Shown piece by piece: positions 9,352-16,532 of a stretch of DNA of 64,000 bases. Position 1 is the stretch's first letter. Each line of letters begins with the position of its first letter. Location of the stretch: assembly GCF_000719095.1 (NCBI RefSeq), contig NZ_JOEH01000028.1:48968-112967 (forward strand), written 5' to 3'. Under the pieces are notes generated by a model, which worked only from the letters and a program-made list of their open reading frames with translations, made no database searches and was not told where the DNA came from. The DNA comes from Streptacidiphilus jeojiense. GTDB lineage: Bacteria > Actinomycetota > Actinomycetes > Streptomycetales > Streptomycetaceae. The translations under genes and the position numbers were made by a program.

Positions 9352-10139
9352 ACCGGCACCTCCCCGCGTACCGACTGGTGCCAGGCCAGGGCGCGGCGCT
9401 CCACCGCGCGGGCGCCGACGTTGACCACCACCCCCAGCAGCCCGGTGACCAGGATCAGTGCGTACATCTCCGGCACCGCCTGGGAGTCCTGGGCGACCGC
9501 GATCAGGTTGCCCAAGCCCGGTGCGCCGATCACCAGTTCGGCGGTGATCGCGAGGATCAGCGCGACCGCGGCGGCCAGCCGCACGCCGGTCATGAGGTAC
9601 GGCAGGGCGGTCGGCCACAGCACGTGCCGCAGCCGGGCCCAGGGGCCCAGGCCGTAGGCCCTGGCCGTCTCCTCCGCCACCGGGTCGACGTCCTGGGCCC
9701 CGTAGAGGACCTGGACCAGCACCTGCCAGAACGAGGCGTAGACCACCAGCACCAGCACCGAGGCGATCTCGGTGCCGTAGACCAGCACCACCAGCGGGAT
9801 CAGCGCCACCGAGGGGATCGGCCGTAGGAACTCGATGGTCGACGCGGTGGCCCGGCGCAGGTACGGGACGAGGGCGATCACGAACCCCGCGGCGATCCCG
9901 GCGGCGGTGGCGATGGCCAGGCCCAGCGCCCAACCGGTCAGCGTGTCGCCGAGCGCCGACCAGAAGGTGCCGTCCCCGAGCTCCCGGCCCAGGGCCGCGA
10001 CGGTGCGGCTGAACGGCGGCAGGAACCGGCCGTCGACCAGCCCGGTCCGGGTCACCGCCTCCCACAGCGCCGCGAAGGCCACCAGCCCGGCCGTGCCGAG
10101 GGCCGCTCCGCGCGGCCCCGCGGGTGCGGTCCGGCTCAC
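9348..10139 (-). CDS. ABC importer permease subunit 1
   Basis: This 263-residue permease is homologous to its downstream neighbour. The EAA-like loop is EETARAYGLGPWARLRHVLW, followed by PTALPYLMTGVRL; membrane segments include GTAGLVAFAALWEAV and LAIATAAGIAAGFVIALV. The GTG at 10137-10139 overlaps the stop of the receptor gene as GTGA, so start and coupling agree. Two non-identical permeases in one nitrate/sulfonate-type operon are less common than a single homodimeric permease. Confidence 0.87.
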   Translation of the reverse strand: MSRTAPAGPRGAALGTAGLVAFAALWEAVTRTGLVDGRFLPPFSRTVAALGRELGDGTFWSALGDTLTGWALGLAIATAAGIAAGFVIALVPYLRRATASTIEFLRPIPSVALIPLVVLVYGTEIASVLVLVVYASFWQVLVQVLYGAQDVDPVAEETARAYGLGPWARLRHVLWPTALPYLMTGVRLAAAVALILAITAELVIGAPGLGNLIAVAQDSQAVPEMYALILVTGLLGVVVNVGARAVERRALAWHQSVRGEVPV

Positions 10140-11131
10140 GGCAGCAGCGTGTCGAGGTCGGGTGCCTTGGTCAACAGACCGTAGCCGACCGCCAGTTGAC
10201 CCAGCGTCTGGAGTGAGGCGCGGTTGACGTCGGCGGGCCAGCTCGGCAGCGTGATCTGCTTGAGGGTGTCGGCCGGGATCTTGGTGTAGCTGCCGAGCAC
10301 CGCGCGCACGTCGTCGGGGTGTCCGTCGGCGTAGGCCAGCGACTGGGCCAGCGCCGTCCGGAACTCCTTCACCACGTCGGCGTGCTGCTGGGCGTAGCTG
10401 GTCGAGGTGAAGTACATCGCCACGGTCAGCTCGGGAGCGACGTCCACGTACGGCGAGGCGATCACCGTGGCGCCCTGCGCCTTGACGGTGGCCAGCGCCG
10501 GCTCCACCACCAGCGCGGCGTCGATCTGGCCCTTGGCGAGGGCGGCCGGCATCGCGTCGAAGCCGAGCTCGACGAAGCTCACCTTGCTCGGGTCGCCACC
10601 CGCCTTCTGCACCGAGTCGCGCACGGCGACCTCGTTGATGTTCTTCAGGGTGTTGATGGCGACCTTCTTGCCCACCAGGTCCTTGGCCGAGGTGATCGCG
10701 CTGCCCTTCTTCACCACCAGGGCGCCGAAGTCCTTGCCGGCCACCCCGGTGGAGGCCACGCCGTTGGAGATCGCCTTGATGGGCACGCCGTTCTGCTCGG
10801 CCAGCATCAGCGAGAGCACATTGGAGAAGCCGAACTGGAACTGTCCGCTGACGACGCCGGGCACGATCGCGGCGCCGCCCTGGGCGGTGGTCAGCGAGAG
10901 CTTGAGGCCCTGGTCGGCGAAGAAGCCCTGCTTCACACCGAGGTAGATCGGCGCGACGTCCACGATGGGGATCACCCCCACCTTGACGTCCACGAGGGCG
11001 GCGGCGCCGGTACCGGTGGAACTCCCGGACGCCGCCGGGCCGGTACCGGAACTCCCGGTTCCGCTGCTGCATCCCGCGAGGACGACGGCGAGGACCGCCG
11101 TGACGGTGCAGACGATGGACTGACGACGCAT
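10136..11131 (-). CDS. ABC importer substrate-binding lipoprotein (NMT1/SsuA-like)
   Basis: This 331-residue receptor starts at the ATG at 11129-11131 with GGGGG upstream; an in-frame start ten codons earlier is less likely. It has a lipoprotein signal peptide with lipobox LAGC (about residues 18-21) and a Gly/Ser/Thr linker. The mature domain is the NMT1/SsuA fold (VDVKVGVIPIVDVAPIYLGV; KQGFFADQGLKLSL; KKVAINTLKNINEVAVRDS; GQIDAALVVEPALATV). It should be anchored outside the membrane and deliver ligand to the two permeases. It is the first gene of the operon, and the promoter should lie in 11132-11330. Confidence 0.88.
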   Translation of the reverse strand: MRRQSIVCTVTAVLAVVLAGCSSGTGSSGTGPAASGSSTGTGAAALVDVKVGVIPIVDVAPIYLGVKQGFFADQGLKLSLTTAQGGAAIVPGVVSGQFQFGFSNVLSLMLAEQNGVPIKAISNGVASTGVAGKDFGALVVKKGSAITSAKDLVGKKVAINTLKNINEVAVRDSVQKAGGDPSKVSFVELGFDAMPAALAKGQIDAALVVEPALATVKAQGATVIASPYVDVAPELTVAMYFTSTSYAQQHADVVKEFRTALAQSLAYADGHPDDVRAVLGSYTKIPADTLKQITLPSWPADVNRASLQTLGQLAVGYGLLTKAPDLDTLLP

Positions 11132-11330
11132 CGGACCCCCTGAGGTTGTGCGGTGGTGCACGCCTGGAAAGTGATGCCGTGCCGGGACCGTAAGGGCGCC
11201 GCACCGGCCGGGTCAATGCCGATGCAATACCAAATTGTTGACAGGATTGCCGACGCCATCATCCACAGGAAGTCCGCGACATCCCGACGCAGTTGGCGCA
11301 GCTTTCCCCCAGACGTCTCGCAAACGCCTC

Positions 11331-11348
11331 CACTTGTTCGAACAAGTG
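11331..11348. promoter_or_regulatory. Perfect 18-bp palindrome upstream of phospholipase C
   Basis: CACTTGTTCGAACAAGTG is its own reverse complement. It is in the roughly 300-bp divergent region between the ABC-importer operon and the phospholipase C gene, 86 bp before the latter's ATG. A perfect, AT-containing palindrome in GC-rich DNA is most likely a dimeric-repressor operator. Confidence 0.55.
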
Positions 11349-11433
11349 TGGTGAGAATGTCCGACTGCCCAGTCCCGCCCCACCCCGCCCACCCCGCCCA
11401 CCCGTCTCGGACAGATCGGGAGACCTCTCCTTC

Positions 11434-13527
11434 ATGAGCGCCCTCAACCGTCGCCGCTTCATCCAACTGGCCGGCGGCACCGCCGCCGCCACCGCGATGT
11501 CCAGCAGCATCGCCCGTGCCGCCTCCATCCCCGCCGCCCGGCGCACCGGGACGCTGAAGGACGTCGACCACATCGTCGTCCTGATGCAGGAGAACCGCTC
11601 CTTCGACCACTACTTCGGCACCCTGCGCGGGGTCCGCGGCTTCGGCGACCCCCGCCCGGTGACGCTGCCCAGCGGCAAGTCGGTCTGGTACCAGTCGGAC
11701 GGCAAGAAGGAGATCCTGCCGTTCCACCCGGACGCCAAGAACCTGGGTCTGGCCTTCCTGGAGGACCTCCCGCACGACTGGAACACCACCCACTGGGCCT
11801 GGAACAACGGCGCCTACGACCAGTGGATCCCGGCCAAGGGCTCGACCACGATGGCCCATCTGACCCGGGACGACATCCCCTTCCACTACGCGCTGGCCGA
11901 CACCTTCACCGTCTGCGACGCCTACCACTGCTCGCTGATGACCAGCACCGACCCCAACCGCTACTACCTGTGGACCGGCTACACCGGCAACGACGGCAAG
12001 GGCAAGGGACCGGTCCTGGACAACGCCGAGGCCGGCTACTCCTGGACCACCTACCCGGAGCGGCTGGAGCAGGCCGGGGTCTCCTGGAAGATCTACCAGG
12101 ACGTCGGCACCGGGCTGGACGCCAACGGCTACTGGGGCTGGACCAGCGACGCCTACATCGGCAACTACGGCGACAACTCGCTGCTCTACTTCGACCAGTA
12201 CCGCAACGCCGAGCCCGGCGACCCGCTCTACGACAAGGCCCGCACCGGCACCGACGCCAGCAAGGGCGACGGCTTCTTCGACGTGCTGAAGGCCGACGTC
12301 AAGGCCGGGAAGCTGCCCCAGGTGTCCTGGGTGGTCGCCCCCGAGGCCTTCACCGAGCACCCCAACTGGCCCGCCAACTACGGCGCCTGGTACATCTCCC
12401 AGGTGCTGGACGCGCTCACCGCCGACCCGGACGTCTGGGCCAGGACCGCGCTGTTCGTCACCTTCGACGAGAACGACGGCTTCTTCGACCACGTGGTCCC
12501 GCCGGTGCCGCCGTTCAGCGCCGCGCAGGGCGCGTCCACCGTGGACGTCTCGGCCGAGCTGTACACCGACGGCGTCTCCGCAGCGAGCCTGTTCGCCGGC
12601 GGCAGCGGCTACCTCTCCGCCCAGTACGGCCTGGGCCCGCGGGTGCCGATGCTGGTGGTGTCGCCCTGGAGCAAGGGCGGCTACGTCAACTCGCAGGTGT
12701 TCGACCACACCTCGGTGATCCGGTTCATGGAGGAGCGGTTCGGTGTCGAGGAGCCGAACATCTCGGCCTGGCGCCGCGCCGTCTGCGGTGACCTGACCTC
12801 GGCCTTCGACTTCTCGCACAGCGACGCCAAGGTGCCCGCGCTGCCGGCCACCACCGGCTACCAGCCGCCGGACCAGGACCGGCACCCCGACTACGTGCCC
12901 ACCCCGCCCGCCGCCCCGGCGCTGCCCAAGCAGGAGCACGGCACCCGCCCGGCCCGCCCACTGCCCTACGACCTGTCCGCCGACGCCCGGGTCGACGCCG
13001 GCAAGGGCACGCTGTCCGTCGAGTTCGCCAACCACGGCCGGGCCGGCGCCAACTGGCAGGTCCGCTCCGGCACCGACACCAGCGGCCCGTGGACCTACAC
13101 CGTCGAGGCCCACAAGTCGCTGACCGGCAGCTGGACCGTGGCCCCGGCCGCCGGCGGCGACTACGAGTTCTCCGCCCACGGCCCCAACGGATTCCTGCGG
13201 GAGTTCAAGGGACGCCTGGCCACCGCCGGACCCGAGCTGACCGTCCGGCACGACGGCAACGGCGGCCAGGTCCGGCTGGAGCTCAGCAACCACGGGTCCG
13301 GCACGGTCCGGCTGACGGTCAAGGACGGCTACGGCTGCGCCCGGACCGCCAGCTACCAGCTGCGCCCGGGGGCGAGCCGGGTGCACACGGTCGCCCTGAA
13401 CGCCACCCACGGCTGGTACGACCTGGTCGTCACCTCCGCCGAGGACCCCGCGTTCCTGCGCCGCGCGGCTGGCCACGTCGAGAACGGGCGGGTCAGCAGC
13501 AGCGACCCGGCCATCGGCACGGTCTGA
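11434..13527 (+). CDS. Phosphocholine-specific phospholipase C, Tat-exported
   Basis: The protein has 697 residues, normal for the bacterial acid-phosphatase-like phospholipase C family. It hydrolyses phosphatidylcholine or sphingomyelin to phosphocholine and a diglyceride or ceramide outside the cell. The N-terminus NRRRFIQLAGGTAAATAM is a twin-arginine signal. The catalytic domain (about 45-480) begins VDHIVVLMQENRSFDHYFGT and includes HYALADTFTVCDAYH, STDPNRYYLWTGYTG and FVTFDENDGFFDHVVPP, the metal and nucleophile motifs of the family. Two C-terminal domains (about 520-690) of the DUF756 type follow. The ATG at 11434 has GGAG about 11 bases upstream. Phosphate or choline acquisition is the usual role. 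Confidence 0.93.
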   Translation: MSALNRRRFIQLAGGTAAATAMSSSIARAASIPAARRTGTLKDVDHIVVLMQENRSFDHYFGTLRGVRGFGDPRPVTLPSGKSVWYQSDGKKEILPFHPDAKNLGLAFLEDLPHDWNTTHWAWNNGAYDQWIPAKGSTTMAHLTRDDIPFHYALADTFTVCDAYHCSLMTSTDPNRYYLWTGYTGNDGKGKGPVLDNAEAGYSWTTYPERLEQAGVSWKIYQDVGTGLDANGYWGWTSDAYIGNYGDNSLLYFDQYRNAEPGDPLYDKARTGTDASKGDGFFDVLKADVKAGKLPQVSWVVAPEAFTEHPNWPANYGAWYISQVLDALTADPDVWARTALFVTFDENDGFFDHVVPPVPPFSAAQGASTVDVSAELYTDGVSAASLFAGGSGYLSAQYGLGPRVPMLVVSPWSKGGYVNSQVFDHTSVIRFMEERFGVEEPNISAWRRAVCGDLTSAFDFSHSDAKVPALPATTGYQPPDQDRHPDYVPTPPAAPALPKQEHGTRPARPLPYDLSADARVDAGKGTLSVEFANHGRAGANWQVRSGTDTSGPWTYTVEAHKSLTGSWTVAPAAGGDYEFSAHGPNGFLREFKGRLATAGPELTVRHDGNGGQVRLELSNHGSGTVRLTVKDGYGCARTASYQLRPGASRVHTVALNATHGWYDLVVTSAEDPAFLRRAAGHVENGRVSSSDPAIGTV

Positions 13528-13532
13528 CGCTC

Positions 13533-13568
13533 CGTCCGGCGCGGAGGTGCCGTCCGGCGCGGAGGTGC
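13533..13568. repeat. Two perfect tandem copies of an 18-bp unit
   Basis: CGTCCGGCGCGGAGGTGC occurs at 13533-13550 and again, with no gap or mismatch, at 13551-13568, in the 126-bp gap between the phospholipase C gene and the MazG-like gene. Each unit contains GCGGAGGTGC. It is non-coding as far as can be seen. Confidence 0.8.
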
Positions 13569-13653
13569 GCAGCCCGGGGTCGTGGCCGGCGTTTGACGTC
13601 GGCCGCGGCCCTCGGCCAGCCTGGCCGTCTGCCCCCTACGCACAGGAGCGCCC

Positions 13654-13971
13654 GTGGACGACACCGCCTGGGACACCATCGACAGCCTGGTCCGCTGGCT
13701 CGACCAGGGCAGCGAGGTCCCCGACGACACCAGGGTGCTGCTCCAGCTCCTCAAGATCACCGAGGAGGCCGGCGAGGTCGCCGAGGCGGTGATCGGCGCC
13801 ACCGGGACCAACCCGCGCAAGGGCTTCTCGCACACCTGGGACGACGTCAGGAACGAGCTGTGCGACGTCATCGTGACGGCGATGGTCGCCCTGGCCCGGC
13901 TGACCCCGGACGCCCGTGAGGTCTTCGCGGCGAACCTGCGCCGCATCGCCGAACGGTCGGATCAGAGCTGA
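13654..13971 (+). CDS. MazG-like nucleotide pyrophosphohydrolase
   Basis: This is a 105-residue all-alpha NTP-PPase of the MazG/dCTPase superfamily. The metal-binding signature is present: EExxE in TEEAGEVAEAVIGA (about residues 31-44) and ExxD in NELCDVIVTAMVALA (about 67-81). Such enzymes hydrolyse (often non-canonical) NTPs to NMP and pyrophosphate. The GTG start at 13654 is supported by AGGAG seven bases upstream. Its 3' end overlaps the convergent acetyltransferase gene by ten bases. The exact nucleotide substrate is unknown. Confidence 0.85.
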   Translation: MDDTAWDTIDSLVRWLDQGSEVPDDTRVLLQLLKITEEAGEVAEAVIGATGTNPRKGFSHTWDDVRNELCDVIVTAMVALARLTPDAREVFAANLRRIAERSDQS

Positions 13972-14567
13972 GGGCCCGTCGGCCCGCCGTGCTCCCAGAT
14001 CTGCAGCGCGATCCGGGTGCCGTCCGGATCCTCGACGACCTCCAGCGGCCGGTCGGCGACGGTGAATCCGGCCCTGCGGGCGACGTTGGAGCTGGCATCG
14101 TTCTCGGGTTCGATCCGCAGCAGCACCCGGCGGGCGCCGAGGACGGCGTAGGCGAAACCGGTGAGCAGCCGCACCGAACGGACCGCGAGGCCCCGGCCGC
14201 GGTGCTCGGCTCCGATCGCGTAGCCGAGTTCGACGTCCCGGCCCTCCTCGCCCCTGAGCATGGCCAGCGCCTCACCGCGCGGCGCGCCGCCGACCTCGGT
14301 CCCGGCGCCGTCAGGGTCGGCGACCTCGGTGACGGCGAACTGGATCCTGGTGCCGGCCTCCCTGGCGGCGCGGGCCCGACCCAGGTAGCGCTCGGCCGCC
14401 TCGGTGTCGAACGGCGAGCTCAGCGGGGTCCAGCGGGCCACCTCGGGCTCGTCGAACAGCTGCACCATGACCGGGATGTCCTGCTGCGTCCACTCGCGCA
14501 GGAACAGTCCGTCACCGGCGAGGGTGAAGGGCGGTTCGGGCAGGACGGCGGCATCAGGAGTGGTCAT
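13962..14567 (-). CDS. GNAT-family N-acetyltransferase (RimJ/RimL-like)
   Basis: This encodes 201 residues. The fold begins with a RimJ-type strand (LFLREWTQQDIPVMVQLFDE), continues with VELGYAIGAEHRGRGLAVRS, in which RGRGLA is the acetyl-CoA pyrophosphate loop, and ends with VLLRIEPENDASSNVARRAG and FTVADR. The substrate could be an N-terminal amine or a small-molecule amine. The ATG at 14567 has GGGGAGGA upstream. It is convergent with the MazG-like gene. It is probably cytoplasmic, as no signal or membrane segment is present. Confidence 0.85.
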   Translation of the reverse strand: MTTPDAAVLPEPPFTLAGDGLFLREWTQQDIPVMVQLFDEPEVARWTPLSSPFDTEAAERYLGRARAAREAGTRIQFAVTEVADPDGAGTEVGGAPRGEALAMLRGEEGRDVELGYAIGAEHRGRGLAVRSVRLLTGFAYAVLGARRVLLRIEPENDASSNVARRAGFTVADRPLEVVEDPDGTRIALQIWEHGGPTGPQL

Positions 14568-14869
14568 GATCGGTATCCTCCCCGCTGCGGCAGCCGAAGG
14601 CCAGCACGTTAAGGATTCGTCGATCAGAGGGAGATCAGCTGAACATTCCCTTTAATCAAGGTTATGAAGGTGAATTTCCTTGTGATCCACGGCTCACTTG
14701 GGGCATTTGCCCGATTTTTCCATCTATGTGGCTTGCCCGCATCCTGGACACCGTGCCATAGTCGGTGCGGTCGGGGAGCCTCAGCCCCCCGACTCGACCG
14801 GAACGTCGCCGACCCGAGCGCGTACCGCGAAGCAGCCCGGCACACCCCCTACGGCCGGGCAGCACATCT

Positions 14870-14915
14870 GCCGAGGAGCCCGGAACGCCTGACGCGCCCG
14901 GGGTCCTCGGCTTTT
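14870..14915 (+). terminator. Hairpin with T-run in the 14568-14938 intergenic stretch
   Basis: GCCGAGGAGCCCGG (14870-14883) pairs with CCGGGGTCCTCGGC (14898-14911) with one mismatch, followed by CTTTT. The T-run favours termination of plus-strand transcripts, but the hairpin also lies 24 bases past the stop of the minus-strand HATPase gene and could serve it. No convincing coding frame was found in the 371-bp stretch. A possible promoter-like pair, TTGCCC at 14733 and CATAGT at 14757 with an 18-base spacer, points toward this hairpin. Confidence 0.6.
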
Positions 14916-14938
14916 CAGCCCGCGCGCCGTCCCGCACC

Positions 14939-15547
14939 TCAGCCCGCTGCCGTCTCCCGGGCCCGGAGTTCGAACCACACCGACTTGCCGCGGGAGAGCA
15001 GGTCGGCGCCCCAGCGGTCGGACATCAGATCCACCAGCTGCAGCCCCCGCCCGGCGTCATCCTCGGGCTCGCCGATGATCAGACAGGGCAGCGCCCTGGA
15101 CGGATCGCGCACCTCGAAGCGGACGCTGCCGCTCCGCCGGACCAGGCGCAGCCCGAAGGAGCGCCCGCCGGTGTGCCGGACCACATTGGCCACCAGCTCC
15201 CCCACCAACTGCTCCGCCACCTCGCCCAGGCCGCCCAGGCCCCAGGTGTCCAGGGCGGACCGGACGAGGCGGCGGGCCCTCGCCGAGGAGGCCGGGCCCG
15301 AGGGTAACCGCACCTCCTCGGTCAGCGGGTCGGTGAGCTGACCGAAGAGGGCGAGTTCCAGCTCCTCCGGGGTGACGGCGTCCGGGCAGCCGGCCGAGCC
15401 GCCGAGCGATTCCGGCCACAGCGCGGCCGTCCAGTCGTCGAGCCAGACCGTGTCCGGTGCGGTCTCCAGGACGCTTTCCAGCGCCGCGACCGCACCACCT
15501 CCGGTCCCGTCCGTCACTCGTTGCTCAGCCTTGCCCCGTGGCGCCAT
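14939..15547 (-). CDS. ATP-binding protein (anti-sigma regulatory factor-like HATPase)
   Basis: This encodes 202 residues from the ATG at 15545-15547 (MAPRGKAEQRV); an in-frame start 39 bases upstream is possible. The C-terminal half (about 95-200) is a GHKL/HATPase domain of the SpoIIAB/RsbW type. The N box is ELVANVVRHTGG, the G1-like box is VRFEVRDPSRALP, and the G2 box is EDDAGRGLQLVDLMSDRWG. Streptomycetes carry many such short kinase-like ATPases with few known partners. The N-terminal 90 residues are acidic and not recognised. No anti-anti-sigma gene is adjacent. Confidence 0.82.
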   Translation of the reverse strand: MAPRGKAEQRVTDGTGGGAVAALESVLETAPDTVWLDDWTAALWPESLGGSAGCPDAVTPEELELALFGQLTDPLTEEVRLPSGPASSARARRLVRSALDTWGLGGLGEVAEQLVGELVANVVRHTGGRSFGLRLVRRSGSVRFEVRDPSRALPCLIIGEPEDDAGRGLQLVDLMSDRWGADLLSRGKSVWFELRARETAAG

Positions 15548-15587
15548 GCCCCTATCATCGCGACTCTGCGCTGACTTGGGGAGCACA

Positions 15588-15632
15588 ATGCGTAAAGAAT
15601 CATCAGTGCTTCCGGCATATGCCTGGGATTAG
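15588..15632 (+). CDS. Possible 14-residue peptide gene
   Basis: An ATG at 15588 is preceded by GGGGAG with a six-base spacer and opens a 15-codon frame ending at TAG, reading MRKESSVLPAYAWD. Codons such as AAA, GAA, TCA, CTT, GCA and TAT are unlike neighbouring genes. It is divergent from the HATPase gene and its last bases overlap the end of the convergent enoyl-CoA hydratase gene. No modifying enzyme is adjacent. The reading frame may be fortuitous; the well-placed ribosome site is the only positive evidence. Confidence 0.25.
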   Translation: MRKESSVLPAYAWD

Positions 15633-16402
15633 CGGAACACCGCCTTGCCGGGGCCGTCCTCCACGAAGCTGCGCATTCCGGTCTCCCGGTCCTCGGTGGC
15701 GAACAGACCTGCGAAGAGACTGCGCTCCAGTGCGAGCCCGGTGTCCAGGTCGGTCTCCAGCCCGCGGTCCACCGCCTCCTTGGCCGCGCGCAGTGCCAGC
15801 GCCGGCCCTGCCGCCAGTCGCGAGGCCCAGGCCAGCGCGGTCGGGTAGACCTCCTCGGCCGGGACCACCTGGTCCGCGAGGCCGATCCGCAGCGCCTCCT
15901 CCGCGCGCACCTGACGCCCGGTGAAGATCAGCTCCTTGGCCCGGGACGGGCCGACCAGACGGGAGAGCCGCTGGGTGCCGCCGGCCCCGGGGATCAGCCC
16001 CAGCAGGATCTCCGGCTGGCCGAACTTGGCGTTCTCGGCCGCGATCCTGATGTCCGCGCAGAGCGCCAACTCGCAGCCGCCGCCCAGCGCGTAGCCGGTC
16101 ACCGCGGCCACCACCGGCTTGGGGATGCGGGCCACCGCGTCGAAGGCGCCCTGCAGCGCCGGCCCGCGCTCCACCATGTCGGTGTACGACATCCGCTGCA
16201 TCTCCTTGATGTCGGCGCCGGCCGCGAAGACCTTCTCGCCGCCCCAGAGCACCACGGCCCGCACGTCGGCGCGGGCGGCGGCCTCCTCGGCGGCCTGCCT
16301 GAGCTGGTCCTGCATCGCCGCGTCCAGGGCGTTCATCGGCGGGCGGGCCAGCCGGATCGTCCCGACGGCGTCCTGCACATCGAGGCTGACGAGGGTGGTC
16401 AT
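15629..16402 (-). CDS. Enoyl-CoA hydratase/isomerase family protein
   Basis: This 257-residue crotonase-fold enzyme hydrates trans-2-enoyl-CoA to 3-hydroxyacyl-CoA in fatty-acid or amino-acid degradation. The oxyanion-hole segments are FAAGADIKEM and GGGCELALCADIRIAA. The catalytic glutamate region is FGQPEILLGLIPGAGGTQRL, which retains the Glu typical of true hydratases. The length is normal. The ATG at 16402 has a perfect AGGAGG upstream. It lies alone between the HATPase gene and a terminator, so it is probably monocistronic. Confidence 0.92.
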   Translation of the reverse strand: MTTLVSLDVQDAVGTIRLARPPMNALDAAMQDQLRQAAEEAAARADVRAVVLWGGEKVFAAGADIKEMQRMSYTDMVERGPALQGAFDAVARIPKPVVAAVTGYALGGGCELALCADIRIAAENAKFGQPEILLGLIPGAGGTQRLSRLVGPSRAKELIFTGRQVRAEEALRIGLADQVVPAEEVYPTALAWASRLAAGPALALRAAKEAVDRGLETDLDTGLALERSLFAGLFATEDRETGMRSFVEDGPGKAVFR

Positions 16403-16461
16403 GGTTTCCTCCTGGGAGCCCGGGGTGGGTTAACGCATGCTAACCGGCGGTGCCGGCAACG

Positions 16462-16500
16462 ACGACGGCCCGGCCCCCGTGGTGGGGGCCGGGCCGTCGT
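16462..16500. terminator. Strong hairpin after the first L,D-transpeptidase gene
   Basis: ACGACGGCCCGGCCCCC (16462-16478) and its exact reverse complement at 16484-16500 form a 17-bp stem with a five-base loop. It lies 33 bases past the stop of the minus-strand L,D-transpeptidase gene. The long GC stem without a T-run is typical of streptomycete terminators. Confidence 0.85.
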
Positions 16501-16532
16501 GCTCCGGGCGACAGTCGCTCAGAGCGGCGGGC

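Noticed and set aside
7755..11131. Assignment of the ABC importer to thiamine-precursor uptake
   Set aside because: No TPP riboswitch core was seen upstream and no thiamine gene is adjacent; the subfamily is too broad for a substrate call.
11331..11430. PHO-box control of phospholipase C
   Set aside because: I looked for GTTCACC-type direct repeats at 11-bp spacing and found none; the palindrome there is of a different type.
10972..13476. Minus-strand open frame opposite phospholipase C
   Set aside because: Low-complexity shadow of a gene with clear Tat signal and catalytic motifs on the other strand.
14698..14892. 64-codon plus-strand frame from a TTG
   Set aside because: No ribosome site and it would run into the terminator hairpin; translation is Pro/Thr/Arg-rich without family resemblance.
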